A stretch of DNA of 64,000 bases, from positions 379,072,114 through 379,136,113 of the forward strand of contig CM077676.1 in NCBI GenBank assembly GCA_039707655.1. Reading direction: 5' to 3'. Positions 34,383-47,078 of the stretch are shown here, one piece after another. A program made the translations under genes and the position numbers. This stretch comes from Elymus sibiricus (Eukaryota > Streptophyta > Magnoliopsida > Poales > Poaceae). The notes below the pieces were generated by a model, which worked only from the letters and a program-made list of their open reading frames with translations, did not search any database and was not told the DNA's origin. How positions within the stretch are numbered: the first letter of the stretch is position 1; each line of letters starts with the position of its first letter.

Positions 34383-36539
34383 TAGGATTATAAAAAATAA
34401 TAAGTATATACCTCGATCGTGTGCGTGCAATTTTCGTTGAGATTCGTGCAACACAGGTACCATTCGAGTCCGCGTAATTTAGAGGCAACGCTACGAGCCT
34501 ACGACAACCGACGTGCCGGCGGAAACGGTGCGCCGGCCGGCACTCAGGCGTATGCGTGCGTCGATTCACCGCCGCCCATAGTCGACGAGAAATTAGGGCA
34601 AAGATGTGAGAGATTCGATGCTTTCCTTTTCCCCTGGTCCGTGCCGTGCGTGCATGCGCCATGCATGCATTTCTAGGATCGAGCTCAAAGTTATATTCGA
34701 GTTAATTGTCGTTGGCGTGTGCGTGTCCATGAAAGGAAAACGACGATTCCAATAATCAAGTGCTTAATCTCCACCGACGGCGAATCTCATTCTCATTATC
34801 AAAACAGAAACAGTACTGTTAAGATTCCTGGCCGGGTATGTAGCTGATATACCGATCATTCATTCCTCGTACGGTGTGCTGTGGATCTCCAGCGAACCGA
34901 ACGATCTCAACCGTCTCCTCGCGGGGTCGGTCTGTCCTTGTCCGCTCGTGCCTGTCTCGACGATGCTGATCGTTTTTTCTCAAAAGATAAAAAAAAAAAC
35001 GATGCCGACCGCCCGAGCATGCATATTGCATGGCATGCAGCTGGCACACAAACGGACTACGGGATGGCTCATGCACATGCACATATCCAGCTAGCTAACC
35101 GTTCTTTCGTCGTGGACTCGTGGCCGTCATGCAAATCAGCTAATTCCTGCTCGTGCATATATCCAGCTGGCTAGCCGTTCTTTCTAGGTGACACGTACGT
35201 ACGTACGTCGTTGCCTCATGCATGCACGAAAGTCATGTGCAGAATCTTGACGCTCGATCGATCGGTGCATCGTCTTACATGTAGTCCGGCCAGCACCGGC
35301 ACCGTCCGCGGATTCCCTTTCTCGAAGCTTCAAATATATACTCTTCGCGATCCGGAGAGAGCGACGGGTGCACACACGGATGCAACTTTTTGTTCTTGAA
35401 GAATTGAGTAAAATGCACAGGAACAACCACAATCGTGTAATCAAATGCGAAAAACAACCACGTTACAAAACGTTGCAAAAGTCATCGCACCAAAAAATTG
35501 ACTGACGGTAAATGCAGAACACGATTGTAGTGGTTCTGTGCATTTTACCCTCTTGAATTGCTTTATGTGGTGTATATCTTTTTAGGAACATACGTTTCAC
35601 CTGGAAGACATGTGCACCCAGATGATCAGTTGAAGCTAGCAATAGCCAGCAAGCTGACTGACCGACCACCTGCATTGTTCCGCTACGATTTGACCACACA
35701 GGACAGGGGTACTACATAATCTGAAGAAGAATAGCGTACAGTGAAAGACACGCGCACATCCATGCATGCACAGCCTAGCTAGCTAGCATAAAAGGTGATT
35801 GAACTCAACTCATGGAGGCTAGCTAGCTTCTCTGATTTTATTTTTACCAATGGTGCGCATAACAGCCACTACCACCTAAACACTTAGCAGGATGCATCCA
35901 TGTGTGTGTGCATGCAACCCTTGTGAGTTTGTTTCTAGATATTTCGATATGCACAGGACATACGTACATGCATGGCTGTTGGCCGGTCGTTTGGTCTTGC
36001 GTGGGCGCCAGTGCTTGCTGAGGAAGTGCCCATATGTGTGATGAGCTTTCATTAATTGTGCATGCTCACTGCCTTGTCTTGTTCGACCTGCTTGTTCGGT
36101 TGATGGCTTGCTGGAAACATGTCCATTCTGTTGCTGCGCTTTTATTTGCTGAAATAAATTAATTGTTTCTTTTGGAAAATGGCAAGGAACACATTGCACA
36201 TCCTATCGATGAATATTACTATGAACAAAAAGTTGTCAGGGTACCTAATGTCTTCATACTATAATTATGGCTTTCAATGGCATGTCATATCTGTCGTGTA
36301 GGCCCAAATTATTAATTTGGCCATCAAACTGAAGATGCGTCTTGTCCCTAGAGCTGTCTTTTCGAAAACCAAACGATACCCGCGGTCTGCAGGAATCAGT
36401 TGCAATATATTTCCATGAGATTTTGTTGCAACGTGAATAATTAAATTAATGATATATGAGCCAAAACTAAAATACATATTTATATATTGTATTTGATTAT
36501 TGTATAGCTGAAAATACAATATAAGTAGCATAATATGAT
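34383..36539. other. Host intergenic DNA
   Basis: No convincing gene. A small duplication repeats CATATCCAGCTAGCTAACCG at 35082-35107 and in altered form at 35156-35186. An ACGT run lies at about 35194-35210. Frames on both strands lack known motifs. Confidence 0.5.
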
Positions 36540-36785
36540 GTAAAAAAATTGCCATGCATGTTGTGGTGGACCTTTCATGAGGGGGCATATGTGGTGAGGG
36601 GGGATGTGTGTATCTTGAGATAAATATAAGTAGTGGGGATAAACTAATTAATAATGTAAAAAAAAGTTGAGATGAGCCTTGGATGAGGTGACATGTGTGT
36701 GTTATGATAAATAGAAGTAGTGACAATCTCTAATATATTGTCGTCTCAAAAGATAAATAGAGGTGGTGAAGATCAACTACTTAGG
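36540..36785. repeat. Degenerate tandem repeat
   Basis: Three related segments of about 60-115 bp share GATAAATANAAGTAGTG and a preceding GTGTGTNTNTTGA-like part, at about 36610, 36700 and 36750. Confidence 0.5.
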
Positions 36786-36912
36786 TATATATGATTTGGT
36801 CACATGCACTCTTCTCAAACGTGCAAGAACAAGCGATTTCAGGTTTAAAAATTTGATTAGGATTCTAACAGCATAAAACAACCATCTGAGAATTCGCAAA
36901 AACATTTATGTT

Positions 36913-37447
36913 CTTAATATATACTAGGAAGGTATCTCTATATTTTTTGTTGACGATGTATGTAACACCGAAATCAAGCTCGATGAGCCACCGGGCGCAT
37001 GAGACGAAGACAGCGGCAGCGAAGAAGGAGCACGCGTATAAAATATTGTCAATCTGTGTTAGTGGTGTGAACATTAAACCCATTAAGCGTTCGGAGAAGG
37101 GCGGCCAACCAGCTATGCCATGTGGCGCAAGCTGGTTGGCCGCGGTGGGAAAACTTTTGAAATATTTTTTTAGATGGAGGTGATGATTTTTTTTAAATGT
37201 TTTTTTAGATGGAGGTGAGGATCCCACGTAATTTTTTAAATGGAGAGTTATGCAAAGTGGCGCTCGCTGATAGGCTACGGTGGTAATTTTTTTCTCTTTT
37301 CTTTATTACTTCTTTTTAGATGGAGGTGAGGTTTTTTTCTAAGATGTTTTTTAGATGGAGGCGAGGTCCCCATGTATTTTTCTTTAAATGGAAATGTGCG
37401 CACAGCTTCCTCTCAAGCGGCGCCACAGGGTGGCGCCCCAACCACTA
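36913..37447 (+). mobile_element. Short Helitron-like element (second, tentative)
   Basis: The right end has a perfect 8-bp stem GGCGCCAC-AGG-GTGGCGCC, then CCAACCACTAG and host T (37448), fitting the Helitron 3' rule. The left end is taken as TCTTAATATATACTAGG near 36913. The interior repeats TTTTTTAGATGGAGGTGA several times (37165-37365). Confidence 0.4.
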
Positions 37448-39471
37448 GTCTGTATAAAGGATCCAGACCGACTCAACAAGTAAAGTTACACGCATATATA
37501 ACAACTTTGTGACACCCATTGGGGGCGCCTCTACGCGTCGTCCAAAGTCCAAGCACAGAGCTCGGCTTTTATAGACAAATCATGCAAAGCACCTTTCGAA
37601 CCGACTTCTTTTCTTTTGCGTACCGTCAACCTTTCCCATGCAAGTTCGTCAACGTTAAGGGTTTTACATATTTTCTACAAAGCGAAAAGTTTTATCTGAG
37701 AAGGAGACCACACGCATTAATTTCCTTGTTTGCATTTTCGAGCTGGTGTGGTGAATATGACACTTGATCGTCACAAGACATAATAAAGCGATCGAAGGAA
37801 GAATTAACGGACCAGAGATTAGGCTGCCATAGGTAGAGAGAGGTGACATGCTGCCGCATGCAGATTTCGACAAAGATTAGCTGAGGTGAGAACTTACCAC
37901 ACGGAAAATGCGGCTATAACATCACCGGAGGATGAAAAGGAACACGTCCAGGGCGGAGGTGACTAAAAAGTTCAGAAAGTTGGCGTCACTCTTGTCTTGT
38001 ATCCCATCCCACCATTAAATTGCATTTGCACGAAAATAGTGCAACCCCCAACAAATACAAAACAAAAAGGTACTACTACTATGCAAAACAGATTGAAAAC
38101 TAAAATAAAAATAATGAAAGTAAAGAATGACTAAGACTTGGCAAATGTGTGATCACTTTTAGCAATCCCCTTGCTTATATTCTTAGGCAGTTTTGATCAA
38201 GGAAAGGGACAGCAGTAGCTTTTTTTTTTGCGAATAGGGGACAGCAGTAGCTAGCAAAATGCTACATGCACGCACGCAATGGCAAGAACCTAACCGAAAT
38301 TAGATCCATGTGCAATGTGTACGTGCGAATAATATATGTGTCGTCTCAAAAGATGGAGGTTTATTGATCGCTGATGCGATATAGTACGTACCGTGTCTAG
38401 CTGGTGCACACGATCGATGCATGTTGTCTAATCTTATTTGTACGCGGCAAACGTACGTGGCAGTTTGTATTGCTTGCTTCCTCAGCATGCACTGCACTGC
38501 TGGATGCATTCCTGTTTGAGTTTCAACCACAAACCGTTCGATGGAGGAGATCTCCGAAACAAAATGAAAAGGAAAAAACTATGGGGGAGAGCCGCTGTTG
38601 ACTGCTCGGTGCTGCACAAACATTAACTGTCAAAAGCGGATATTTTGGATTTTGGAAACCGGTCGGTGTGTATTTTCTTGTCTTCGAAGATCGTCCACTC
38701 TAAGAAAGTAAGAAGGTCATAGAATATTTAAAAAGTTGAAGGTTGTTTACCATGCATGGTACAACCTGTACACTTGGAAAAATATGATCAGGGGCGTTCT
38801 GCACACACACACAAAAAGCTAGTATGACATTCAGAGTAAGCACAAACTGTTTTTGGTTGACGGTCACGATTTTACGAGAAAATAGATTATTATGGCCTAA
38901 TTGATATCTTTTTTTGTGAAAATGACTCACTTCTATTATAAAAGTTCATCAAAAATACAAAGCCCTAAACATAATAAAAATTACATTGAGGTCACTGCGC
39001 CACTAAACGCACATTGCCGCCGCAAGAGCTAGCCATAGAAGCACCGTTGTCGCCGCTCCATGCCGGAGCCAGACTGATCTCATCGATGACAGCCAGGAAG
39101 TCTTCGTGCATGTGCCCTAAGAAACAGCACCCCGAAGCACCAGTCATCGCCCTTGAACCATTTTAATCGATCTGAAGAACCTAACACCAAATCTCGTCGT
39201 CACGTACGGATGACGAGAAACCTTAACCTCGCCGCCCCGAGGGACTGGCGGGAATCTATGCCGGAGCTGCGTCTAATACGTCCTGACGGACAAACTTGAG
39301 GAGGATCGAAGCCCGGAAGACTGCTTGCTCGAAGAAGAAATGTGTAGTCATCGATCATTCGCACAAATATTTTAATTGGCGAACTAACATTACATTTGTC
39401 ACAAAGATTGAGATAAGGGTAGTTATCGATGTTTACGGATGATTTAACCTAATATAAATGGTATAGATGAT
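37448..39471. other. Host intergenic DNA with an unclassified retroelement-like stretch
   Basis: No gene seen. From about 38908 to 39345 the sequence (poly-T side on the left, then ATCTGAAGAACCTAACACC and GAAGCCCGGAAGAC) resembles a dispersed Triticeae repeat in minus orientation, possibly LINE-related. I cannot classify it. Confidence 0.35.
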
Positions 39472-39706
39472 TGAACCTATTCGGACTTATTGAGTATCCT
39501 CGTATTTTTGGACAAAATTTGACCATAAATTTAATTAGTAAAATATAAATATGTGGCATAGAAATTATGCCTTTAGAAAACTATTTCGAATGCAAATCCA
39601 ATAGTATTTTTTTCTGTAACATATACCTCATATTTTATTAATCATATAAATTATTAAAAATTGATCCAAAATACGAAAGAGCATAATGAGCTCGGACCAA
39701 GGGAGC
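39472..39706. mobile_element. Degenerate Stowaway-type MITE
   Basis: The ends, read inward, resemble each other: CTATTCGGACTTATTGAGTA on the left and, on the minus strand, CTCCCTTGGTCCGAGTTCAT on the right. The interior has ATTTGACCATAAATTTAATTA and CATATTTTATTAATCATA, typical of Thalos/Athos-like mariner MITEs. Confidence 0.5.
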
Positions 39707-40112
39707 ACTACAATATTATTATCGTTTTCTGTGTGGCACTCCACTATTTTTCGGTGTGCAGCACAAACGCGTGCGCGCGGTCATTGGGCTATACACAAGG
39801 AGATGCACCTGCGCAAAGAAAAAGCTATGACTCTGACGGCAGCCCACACCGAGGATGATACGTCGACGCAGACGTGAGTTAGTGCAGGAACTTTGATTAA
39901 ATTAACGTTTTAATCACAGGGGCGAAGTGCCATTCGCTGGCGGTACGGCATACGTGTCGTGATCACCAGAGGCGACGCGCGACGCGCTGCATGCCCAGGC
40001 GTCGATTGTTCATAAGTTGCAGGAGAAATTCAGCGGAAATGACACCAGAGGCGACGCGCTGCCTGTGCTCTGTCTTCAGTGGATACGGTCGGTCGACGTA
40101 GATCGCGGTATG
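39707..40112. other. Host intergenic DNA, nothing recognised
   Basis: Contains two CACCAGAGGCGACGCG repeats (about 39965 and 40043) and no gene. Confidence 0.5.
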
Positions 40113-40440
40113 AGTTTTTTTTTACACAGTGCAGACGCGGACGCTCATACATACACACATCCACTCATCCTATGAATGCACGCACGCACACCTTAGCTCT
40201 ATGAGCATTTCCGAGAGACTAAGTCGGCACATCATTTTGAGATTGATGAAGTCGCCACAGACGTCTTCGTAGTCGACGCGAACATCTCCTCCAGTGACGG
40301 AGTCAGAAAAGTTTGATCCGGGGGGCGAGTGATGGTGAATCAGATTGGAGAGGGCCAAACCATAAAAAGAGACTTTTAGCAGCAACTAATGACTAATTTG
40401 GCACTGTTCACAAGCAAATTATCAACAAATCTTGGATGTT

Positions 40441-40471
<31 letters not shown>

Positions 40472-40615
40472 GGCCCCTGCTGGCACCCCAGTCTCCGCCG
40501 CTGGTCTCCTCCTACTTAACGCACATCACCGGAAGGCCTGAAACAAATTTAGAAAAATACGAGCACAGAGCAGTTTAAAACTTGAACTCTGATGAGCTTG
40601 GGATACCCGGTCGAC
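40113..40615 (-). mobile_element. SINE-like retroposon, interrupted
   Basis: A poly-T run at 40115-40123 (a poly-A tail on the minus strand) leads into ACACAGTGCAGACGCGGACG. CCTGAAACAAATTTAGAAAA and AACTTGAACTCTGATGAGC, resembling a pol III B box on the minus strand, end it near 40610. It matches my memory of a common Triticeae short retroposon. A run of 28 G (40441-40468) and extra sequence split it. Confidence 0.35.
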
Positions 40616-41482
40616 ATAGATCGCGCTATGAGCTTGTTGCTGTACGTTCAACAAACGATGTTGCCTCACAGGTGAGCGTGCACGCACAAAATTAACGTAC
40701 GTCATGCGCGGTGCAATATTTGCGTGTCATTCAGCACCGTCCGCGTACGGCACGCTACATTCCTTTTTTACGCTACCTTCTTATTTAGTCGCCTGCACCT
40801 GTCTGAACTCTCAAAGCTCCATTTTTTTCTTATAGGATTTTCCCCCTTGGATTAATTAGCATTTCAACAAGAAACCGCAATGTATGGGTAGTGAGCATCA
40901 AGTTAAGCTAGCTGTACGTACGTAGCTGTACGCAGTATTAGCAGGCTCATTGACCACATCCGCATGCATGTATGTGTCGGCTATGATTTGATCAGACATG
41001 AATATGTCGTTTGTGCACCTTTTGTCTCTTATATAGAATAAATACCACGATGCACCCCCAAAAAACGGACACATACACAGTCTCATCACCTTTTTTTTTT
41101 GAACATACACAATCTCATCACCTGCATGAATTTGCTCACACAAGATTAATTTATACGTACTCTCTCTCTCAAAAAATGCCATTTAAACCCGCTACCATAT
41201 AATCCCTCCATTTGGATTTACAAGGCATATTGGTTTTGTATTAAGTCAAAACTTTTTCAATTTCAAAGTTTGACATAGTTTACAAAAACAATTATCACAA
41301 GGCCTATTGGTTTTGTATTGAGTCACCCCTTTTTAAGTTTGACCTGGTTTATAAACTATTTTTTTGTTGAAGGATGTAATACATTTTATACCTAACAAAA
41401 AATGTTTTTTAATTAGTTGTCAAACACTAGGAAGTTTGGACGCCCTCATTATATGAATTCATGTAAATTGGAACCGAGGTTG
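40616..41482. other. Host intergenic DNA with a possible mariner MITE relic
   Basis: Nothing gene-like. From about 41207 to 41482 the start (ATCCCTCCATTTGGATTTAC) and end (GTAAATTGGAACCGAGGTTG) look like eroded Stowaway termini. ACAAGGCNTATTGGTTTTGT occurs twice inside (41221, 41298). Confidence 0.35.
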
Positions 41483-41493
41483 ATAGCCCGCCC

Positions 41494-41661
41494 AATAATC
41501 CTACACCTACGAAGGGGCTACGTAACTTCCCTTAAGTAATTCTCTGCCCCCCTGAATTTCAGTGGGGTAGGCCCCTTCTCCCCCCTAATTCCAATCATAT
41601 TCTGTCAACTGGTTAATCACGTAAAAGTTACGTAATTCCCTTCGTAGGTGTAGCATTGCTC
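41494..41661. mobile_element. Mutator-type MITE, 168 bp
   Basis: Terminal inverted repeats of about 28 bp share CTACACCTACGAAGGG and continue to TTACGTAACTT-like sequence. Direct duplicates ATAGCCCGCCC flank it (41483-41493 and 41662-41672). This is longer than the usual 9-bp Mutator duplication but clearly a target-site copy. Confidence 0.7.
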
Positions 41662-41672
41662 ATAGCCCGCCC

Positions 41673-42312
41673 GGCCGTCTCATGCAGGAACACGGCGTCT
41701 CCACTATGGCCTTACATGCTCTTCCACTTCGGGGATATATGTGGTATTCTTGTGATTGGGGTGATTTTGGTACTTTCGTGTGTATATTATTTTGGGGTGT
41801 ATATTAACATGCTGCGCAACCATCATGAATCTTTTTGGTTCTTTTTTGCGAGCTTTATGACGATTATTTTGCCGGTTTTTGTAGGGGGAAAAACTCGGGA
41901 GTACCAAGGGTGTCCAAAGCTTGTGAGTAGGATGGGAAGGAAGAAAGATCAGTCATCTCACGGAACCTTGCCTGACCAGCCACCAGCCAGCCCTAGCTTA
42001 CCGAGTGCCTCGCCGTAGCTTCACTCCCGCGACCTGGCTCTGGCCATATGCCCCATATCCACCCGGCGCGCACCCACGGCGAGTGATCGATAACACTCGC
42101 GCGCAGGCCGTAACTGTAGCTTTCATCACCGGCCGGAAATGGTTAAAGGATCCGCTACGACGCCGGGCGGTTAACTCTTCTACATGCACTGATCGATGTA
42201 CATGCCGGCGCATGGAGACGAACGCACACGCACACGGTATCGATCGACGTCGATCTCGGTGCAACCTTTCTTTTCTCAAAAGTGCTTGCGAGGGGAGGGC
42301 CGGCCTGGACAG
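41673..42312. other. Host DNA left of the Mutator-like element
   Basis: A 120-codon frame (41656-42018) encodes a hydrophobic peptide with no known motif and partly overlaps the MITE. I treat it as accidental. Confidence 0.45.
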
Positions 42313-42321
42313 GAGATACGA

Positions 42322-42775
42322 GGTTTTTTGTCGAAAAGGACCCCCTGGCGAACGCAATTGGCAAAAAAGACCCCCTCCGGATAAAAGTGACAAAAAAGAC
42401 CCCCTGGGCCGTGGCGGCAGGCGCGCCGGGCGACACGTGGCACCTGCCGCCACGGCGTGAGGCGGCCAGCCCTGCCACCACCGGGCCAGGCGGCAGGCGG
42501 CGTGGAACGGCTTCCCTCGCTCGGCAACGGAACGGGAGCTCGAGGTGGGCCATGCCGCCACCGGCTGAGGCGGCAGCACTGTGCCCTGCCGCCACCGGGA
42601 GAGGCGGCAGTACTGTTGCTGCCAACCGGCCGACAGCCCCGCGTGGGAATTCGTCCTCGTCTTTTTCTCTGCACTGATTCCCGCGCTGCACTGATTCCCG
42701 CGCGTTTCGTCTTTTTACGTGACACTGATTGCTACAGAGTTGATTCCCTCTCCGATGCGTAATTTGCTCATGTTG
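42322..42775 (+). repeat. Left terminal inverted repeat of the MULE
   Basis: Starts GGTTTTTTGTCGAAAAGGAC and contains the repeated phrases AAAAAAGACCCCCT and GCGGCAG/CTGCCGCC. It is complementary to 51118-51565 apart from a rearranged inner part near 42690-42740, where CACTGATTCCCGCGC is repeated. Confidence 0.93.
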
Positions 42776-44537
42776 TGCCGGTGCTGTTGCTGCCGCACGC
42801 CCGACAGCCGTGCTGTTGCTGCGGCTGATGAGACAGTACGATGCTGGAATCCGAGGGGCTCCTCTTCTTTTTATACGCACCGCGGGGCTGCGTGCCTCTC
42901 TGCACTCTCTAATCTGTCAGGTTTCCTTCTGTGCCTATGCACTCTCTAAGTCTCGAAGAACACAGAGAAAGAAAAAGCTCGTTAGCCACTTTCACTCGCG
43001 ATTTTGGCCGATTTAGAGTTGGATTTTGAAGATGCAGAAGTAGAAGAAAAGATAGATCAAGGTAAGATCTATCCATTTTTGTTGGTTTCGTTCGCATGCA
43101 TGATGTTTTTAGTCTGTTTGATTAGTTCTTAAGTGTGTATTCTCTATTGTTTTAGGCATTATTTCATCACTTTGTGAAGTCATTTGGAGTTTCCAGAGTA
43201 GGATTTGCCGTGCGAAGTGAAGTACGAAGGTGAAGATCGAGGTATGAACTTTGCAATACATGGATTTTTTTGTGCATGCAAGGTGGAAATTAGATAGTTC
43301 TTTAGCTCGTCATTAGCTATGAGATGTTTACTGCTTAGAACTTAGAAAAGTTTTTAGACGAGATATGTTGCATTTATAGTAATATATTTCAGAAGAGTAA
43401 GTTGAAGGTGTTGTAGATCAATGTAAGCTGTGTCTAGTAGTACTAATTTTTTTCGACATGCTAGATGTCGTTACTTTTGTCATTAAGTCATAATTAGTAC
43501 TTTTGTTGAACGTTTAGGTTGGGTTAGAGCTGGAATCTGGACATAAAATATTTGACGATATTTTAGATCAGCGTTAGGCCTTTCAGATGCATCAGTTTCG
43601 TTTGACATGCAAGAAGTCTTAATATGATAATTAAGAAAAAGTTTGTACTGTAATGGGTCTTTCCTTGGTTAAATGTGATGTTATTTCATGTGGTATGTTT
43701 ATTAATAAGTTCTATACTTAGGAAACCGTAGGTATTTTTGTTATCTCGCAATAATGTTAGTTTTGTAGATTAAGATTAGATGCTAATATCTTTAATATGT
43801 ATGTAATTAGGTAGAAAAAATCATCTGAGTAGCAAACAAGGAGGAGATGACGTAGTTGAAGAAATTCCATTTCGATCTTCGATCTCCCTTTTGAGGTGAT
43901 GACCATGATTCATGCAAGTGCTATTTTGATACTGTTGATAGGAAAAAAATCCGTGCCTAATATTTATGTTCATGTGATAATAGGTTGACTCCGTTCATAT
44001 ATTACTGCTGATATGTTAATGCTGACGGATATTTTTTCGAACCATTGTGACGGTTAATTTTATTCAGAAGGACATCCATATTGAAGCTGAGGTATAAATG
44101 ACGCCGTGTAATATTGTGAATATTTTTTATATTGATGTACTGTTGTGAATGATGTTATAGCTGCTGTGAATATTTGTCGTATTATTATTCGTAAACAAAC
44201 TATTATGTTTAAAGTCTAAGCAAATGATACTAAAAACAAACCGATTATTTCTAACGAAATTACAGTTATTTTTCTAATCGTGTGATACTAAGAAAATTGA
44301 TTAGTTTTTAACCAAAGTACTGATATTAATATCATATGTTAAAGAAATTGATTAGTTTCTAATAAAAATACGGATATTAAAATTGACTCGTACTATTATG
44401 TTTAAGGTCGAACCGAATGATATTAATAAAACACTGATTATTTGAAACGTAAATATGCATGTTAAAATGTTTTTCCCCTTATTATTATATTTAAATTTTT
44501 ACTGTACTAATAATACAATATTCGGTTAGGTACTACT
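42776..44537 (+). other. MULE leader region
   Basis: AT-rich, no coding frame. Several purine-rich short segments followed by GTAAG or GTATG (for example near 43062 and 43240) suggest a multi-exon 5' untranslated region of the transposase gene. Confidence 0.4.
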
Positions 44538-47078
44538 ATGGAAAATTTGTTAGTGTTCTATGGGGACGTCGTACGCGACGGTCCTTGCGGGGTGGATGTG
44601 TCCTTGTGCGGGTCGACTACAGTTGTAGTGAAAGACATGGTCAACGTAGGTTATGCAGCAGTCAGAAGGTGCATCCGAGCGGCGTTTGGCCCAGCGATGC
44701 AGGGGAAAAAATGACAATGGAGGCCTTCGTCGTTGACGGAGGAAATGATGGGACAATTGCCCGTTGGGGTTTGCGGCCGGTCACAGGCGAAAAGTCGTGG
44801 GGGTCGTACATGGGGTTTGCAAGCAATCCCAAGAACTCTATGTTTGGACAGCCGATGGTGTATGTGGAGTTCATTTCTGTCAGTGATGTTGCCGGATGCA
44901 GTAGCGGCAGTGGTGAGGTCCAGTTAGCCATCACAGCAGCCCCTAGCGCCGGCCCATCGAAACCGACAGGGGACCAACAAGTGTATGACACAAGATATTG
45001 GTCTGCGACCGTTGGCTTGAGCGAACACATGGAGGGATTGCTGGAGGCGCTAGATGATGATGATGACGGTCATTCTTCTGCCTCTTCGGACTCAGGCGAA
45101 GAAGATGTTGTTCCTCCCCAGAGGGCGGTCGCGGCACCACTAGGACCTGAGTTTTTACAGGTTATGAGCATCACCAATGAATTTCACTCTGTTTCTGGCC
45201 TGGAAGCGGGAAGCCTGCAGGTTGGGCAGATTTTCCCAGACAAGAAATCTGCTTACCAGGCACTAGATAGCAATGCAATCGCCATCCACCGCCAGCATAA
45301 AGTGAAGCAGTCTGATAAAAAAGAGTTGAAGGTCATCTGCATCCATTCCGGTTGCCCCGGGAGAGTTCTCACTAGACTGAAGCCTGGGGTATGTCAGCCA
45401 TGGCATATCACAAAAATAATGGAGCATAGCTGTGAGCAAACCGGGACTCTTTCAGAGCACTGCAATGTGACTGCAAGATATGTGTCACACAGGATGGAAA
45501 CGATTGTGCAGGAAAGTCTCAACATTAGTATCAGGGCTTTGCAGAAATCTGCAGAAGATCAGATTGGCTTCCCTTTCAGCTACAGCAAGGCTAGGCGTGT
45601 GAAGGAATAGATATTCCAGAGGTTGTATGGAACCTGTGAGGAGGCCTATTCTTATGCCCCCAGACTGCTTCATCAGATAGCAACTGCTAACAGGGGTACT
45701 CAAGTTTGGAAAAAAGAACGGCAAAACCCAATGAAGCCGAACGAGCTAATCCTTGACCGCTTATTCTGGGCATTCACCCAGACTATACAAGCCTTCAAGC
45801 ACTGTCGCCCGGTATTATCAGTTGATGGTACTTTTCTCACTGGAAAGTACAAGGGCACACTATTGGTGGCGATTGCAGCAGATGCAAATAGTCAGCTTCT
45901 TCCTATTGCATATGCAATGGTCGAGAGCGAGAACAAAGATAGCTGGTTGTGGTTCCTGAGCTGCCTGAAGCTGGGTGTCGTGAAAGAGCGCGAAGGTGTT
46001 TGCATCATCTCTGATCGCAACACTGGATTATTAAGCGCGCTCGACATAATTAAGGAGTCGTCAGAAAACTGGGGGTGGCCCGATCTAGAGGGAAGGTGGT
46101 GCATGAGGCATTTGGCAGCAAATTTTTACTCCAAATTCAAGAATAAGGACTGGTTCAAGCTATTCAAGAGGATGTGCATGCAGAAAACTGAAGCCAAAAT
46201 GAATGCGATCTGGGCAGGTATCAATGGTGAGATCGAGCGCGCAGACTTGCCGCAGAGAGAAGACCCGAGGGGTCGTAGGACGGCAATAAATTTGAGCCAG
46301 TGGATCGGCGAGAATTGCCCTCATTTGTACAAGTGGGCGCAGTCTCACGACACCGGGGCTCGGTACGGAATAATGACCAGCAACATGTCAGGGGTGTACA
46401 ATGGTGTTCTTAAAGGGGTGTGAGCCCTGCCTATCACAACCCTAATCGAAGAAACTTGGAACCGGACTCTGTCATACTTTGCAGACAGAGTCACCGTCGC
46501 CAAGGCACAAGTTGAATTGAACAAGCCATGGTCCGAGAAGATGCAAAGACATCTGGACGACAAAGCAAAGAAGTCTCAAAGCCATGGTTGCAGGAAAGTG
46601 GACGCACTTAGGAATAAGTGGGAAGTCAACGTGCGAGCCAAGTTTGTTAAGGGTCACCACAGAGGATAAAAAAAAGCAAGCTGTCACCCTCGGCCCAACG
46701 TGGTGTGAGTGCTCTTGCAACAAGCCCAAGCTTCTGGGCTACCCTTGCAGTCATGTCCCCCGGGCGGCTGCAAATCAAAAAATCAGTGTCGAACCATACA
46801 TATCGCCGTACTTCAACATGTACAATCTATGCAACACCTGGAACGATGAGTTCTGGGCCTGGGGCATTGATATGAACTACAAAATGTTGTGGCCAGATGG
46901 GCCCAAATGGGTTCTGAACGCCGCGTTGATGAGAACCGCGAAGGGACGACGTCAGTCAAGGCGTCATCGCAATGGCATGGACCATAGCCAGATGGGAGAA
47001 CCAAGGCGATGTCGCGTTTGCAGGTGCCCTGGGCACTCGCGTAAGGAATGCTCGTACCGACGAAACAACACCGCGTGA
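44538..47078 (+). pseudogene. MURA-type transposase of the MULE
   Basis: The start is the ATG of MENLLVFYGD, the usual N-terminus of this family; a longer open frame from 44585 is out of frame there. Next come an acidic linker (EALDDDDDGHS, SGEED), the MuDR DNA-binding region (IFPDKKSAYQAL to HITKIMEHSC, about 45230-45430), the transposase core with catalytic SVDGTFL near 45820 and ISDRN near 46010, a SWIM zinc finger (CECSC ... YPCSH, about 46705-46755), and a CCHC knuckle (CRVCRCPGHSRKEC, about 47010-47050). Lesions: frameshift in the A run at about 44706-44711, TAG at 45608-45610, TGA at 46421-46423 and frameshift in the A run at about 46668-46675. The protein would cut and join Mutator ends in the nucleus. 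Confidence 0.93.

Noticed and set aside
36274..36726. 150-codon minus-strand frame rich in I, L, F and S
   Set aside because: Spans a degenerate tandem repeat and has no domain; chance membrane-like composition.
41656..42018. 120-codon hydrophobic frame that could pass for a membrane protein
   Set aside because: Starts inside the MITE flank and lacks family motifs or gene context.
41998..42880. Frames up to 241 codons at the left MULE end and their mirror images at 51095-51657
   Set aside because: Both sets are translations of the same terminal inverted repeat, so they are not independent genes.
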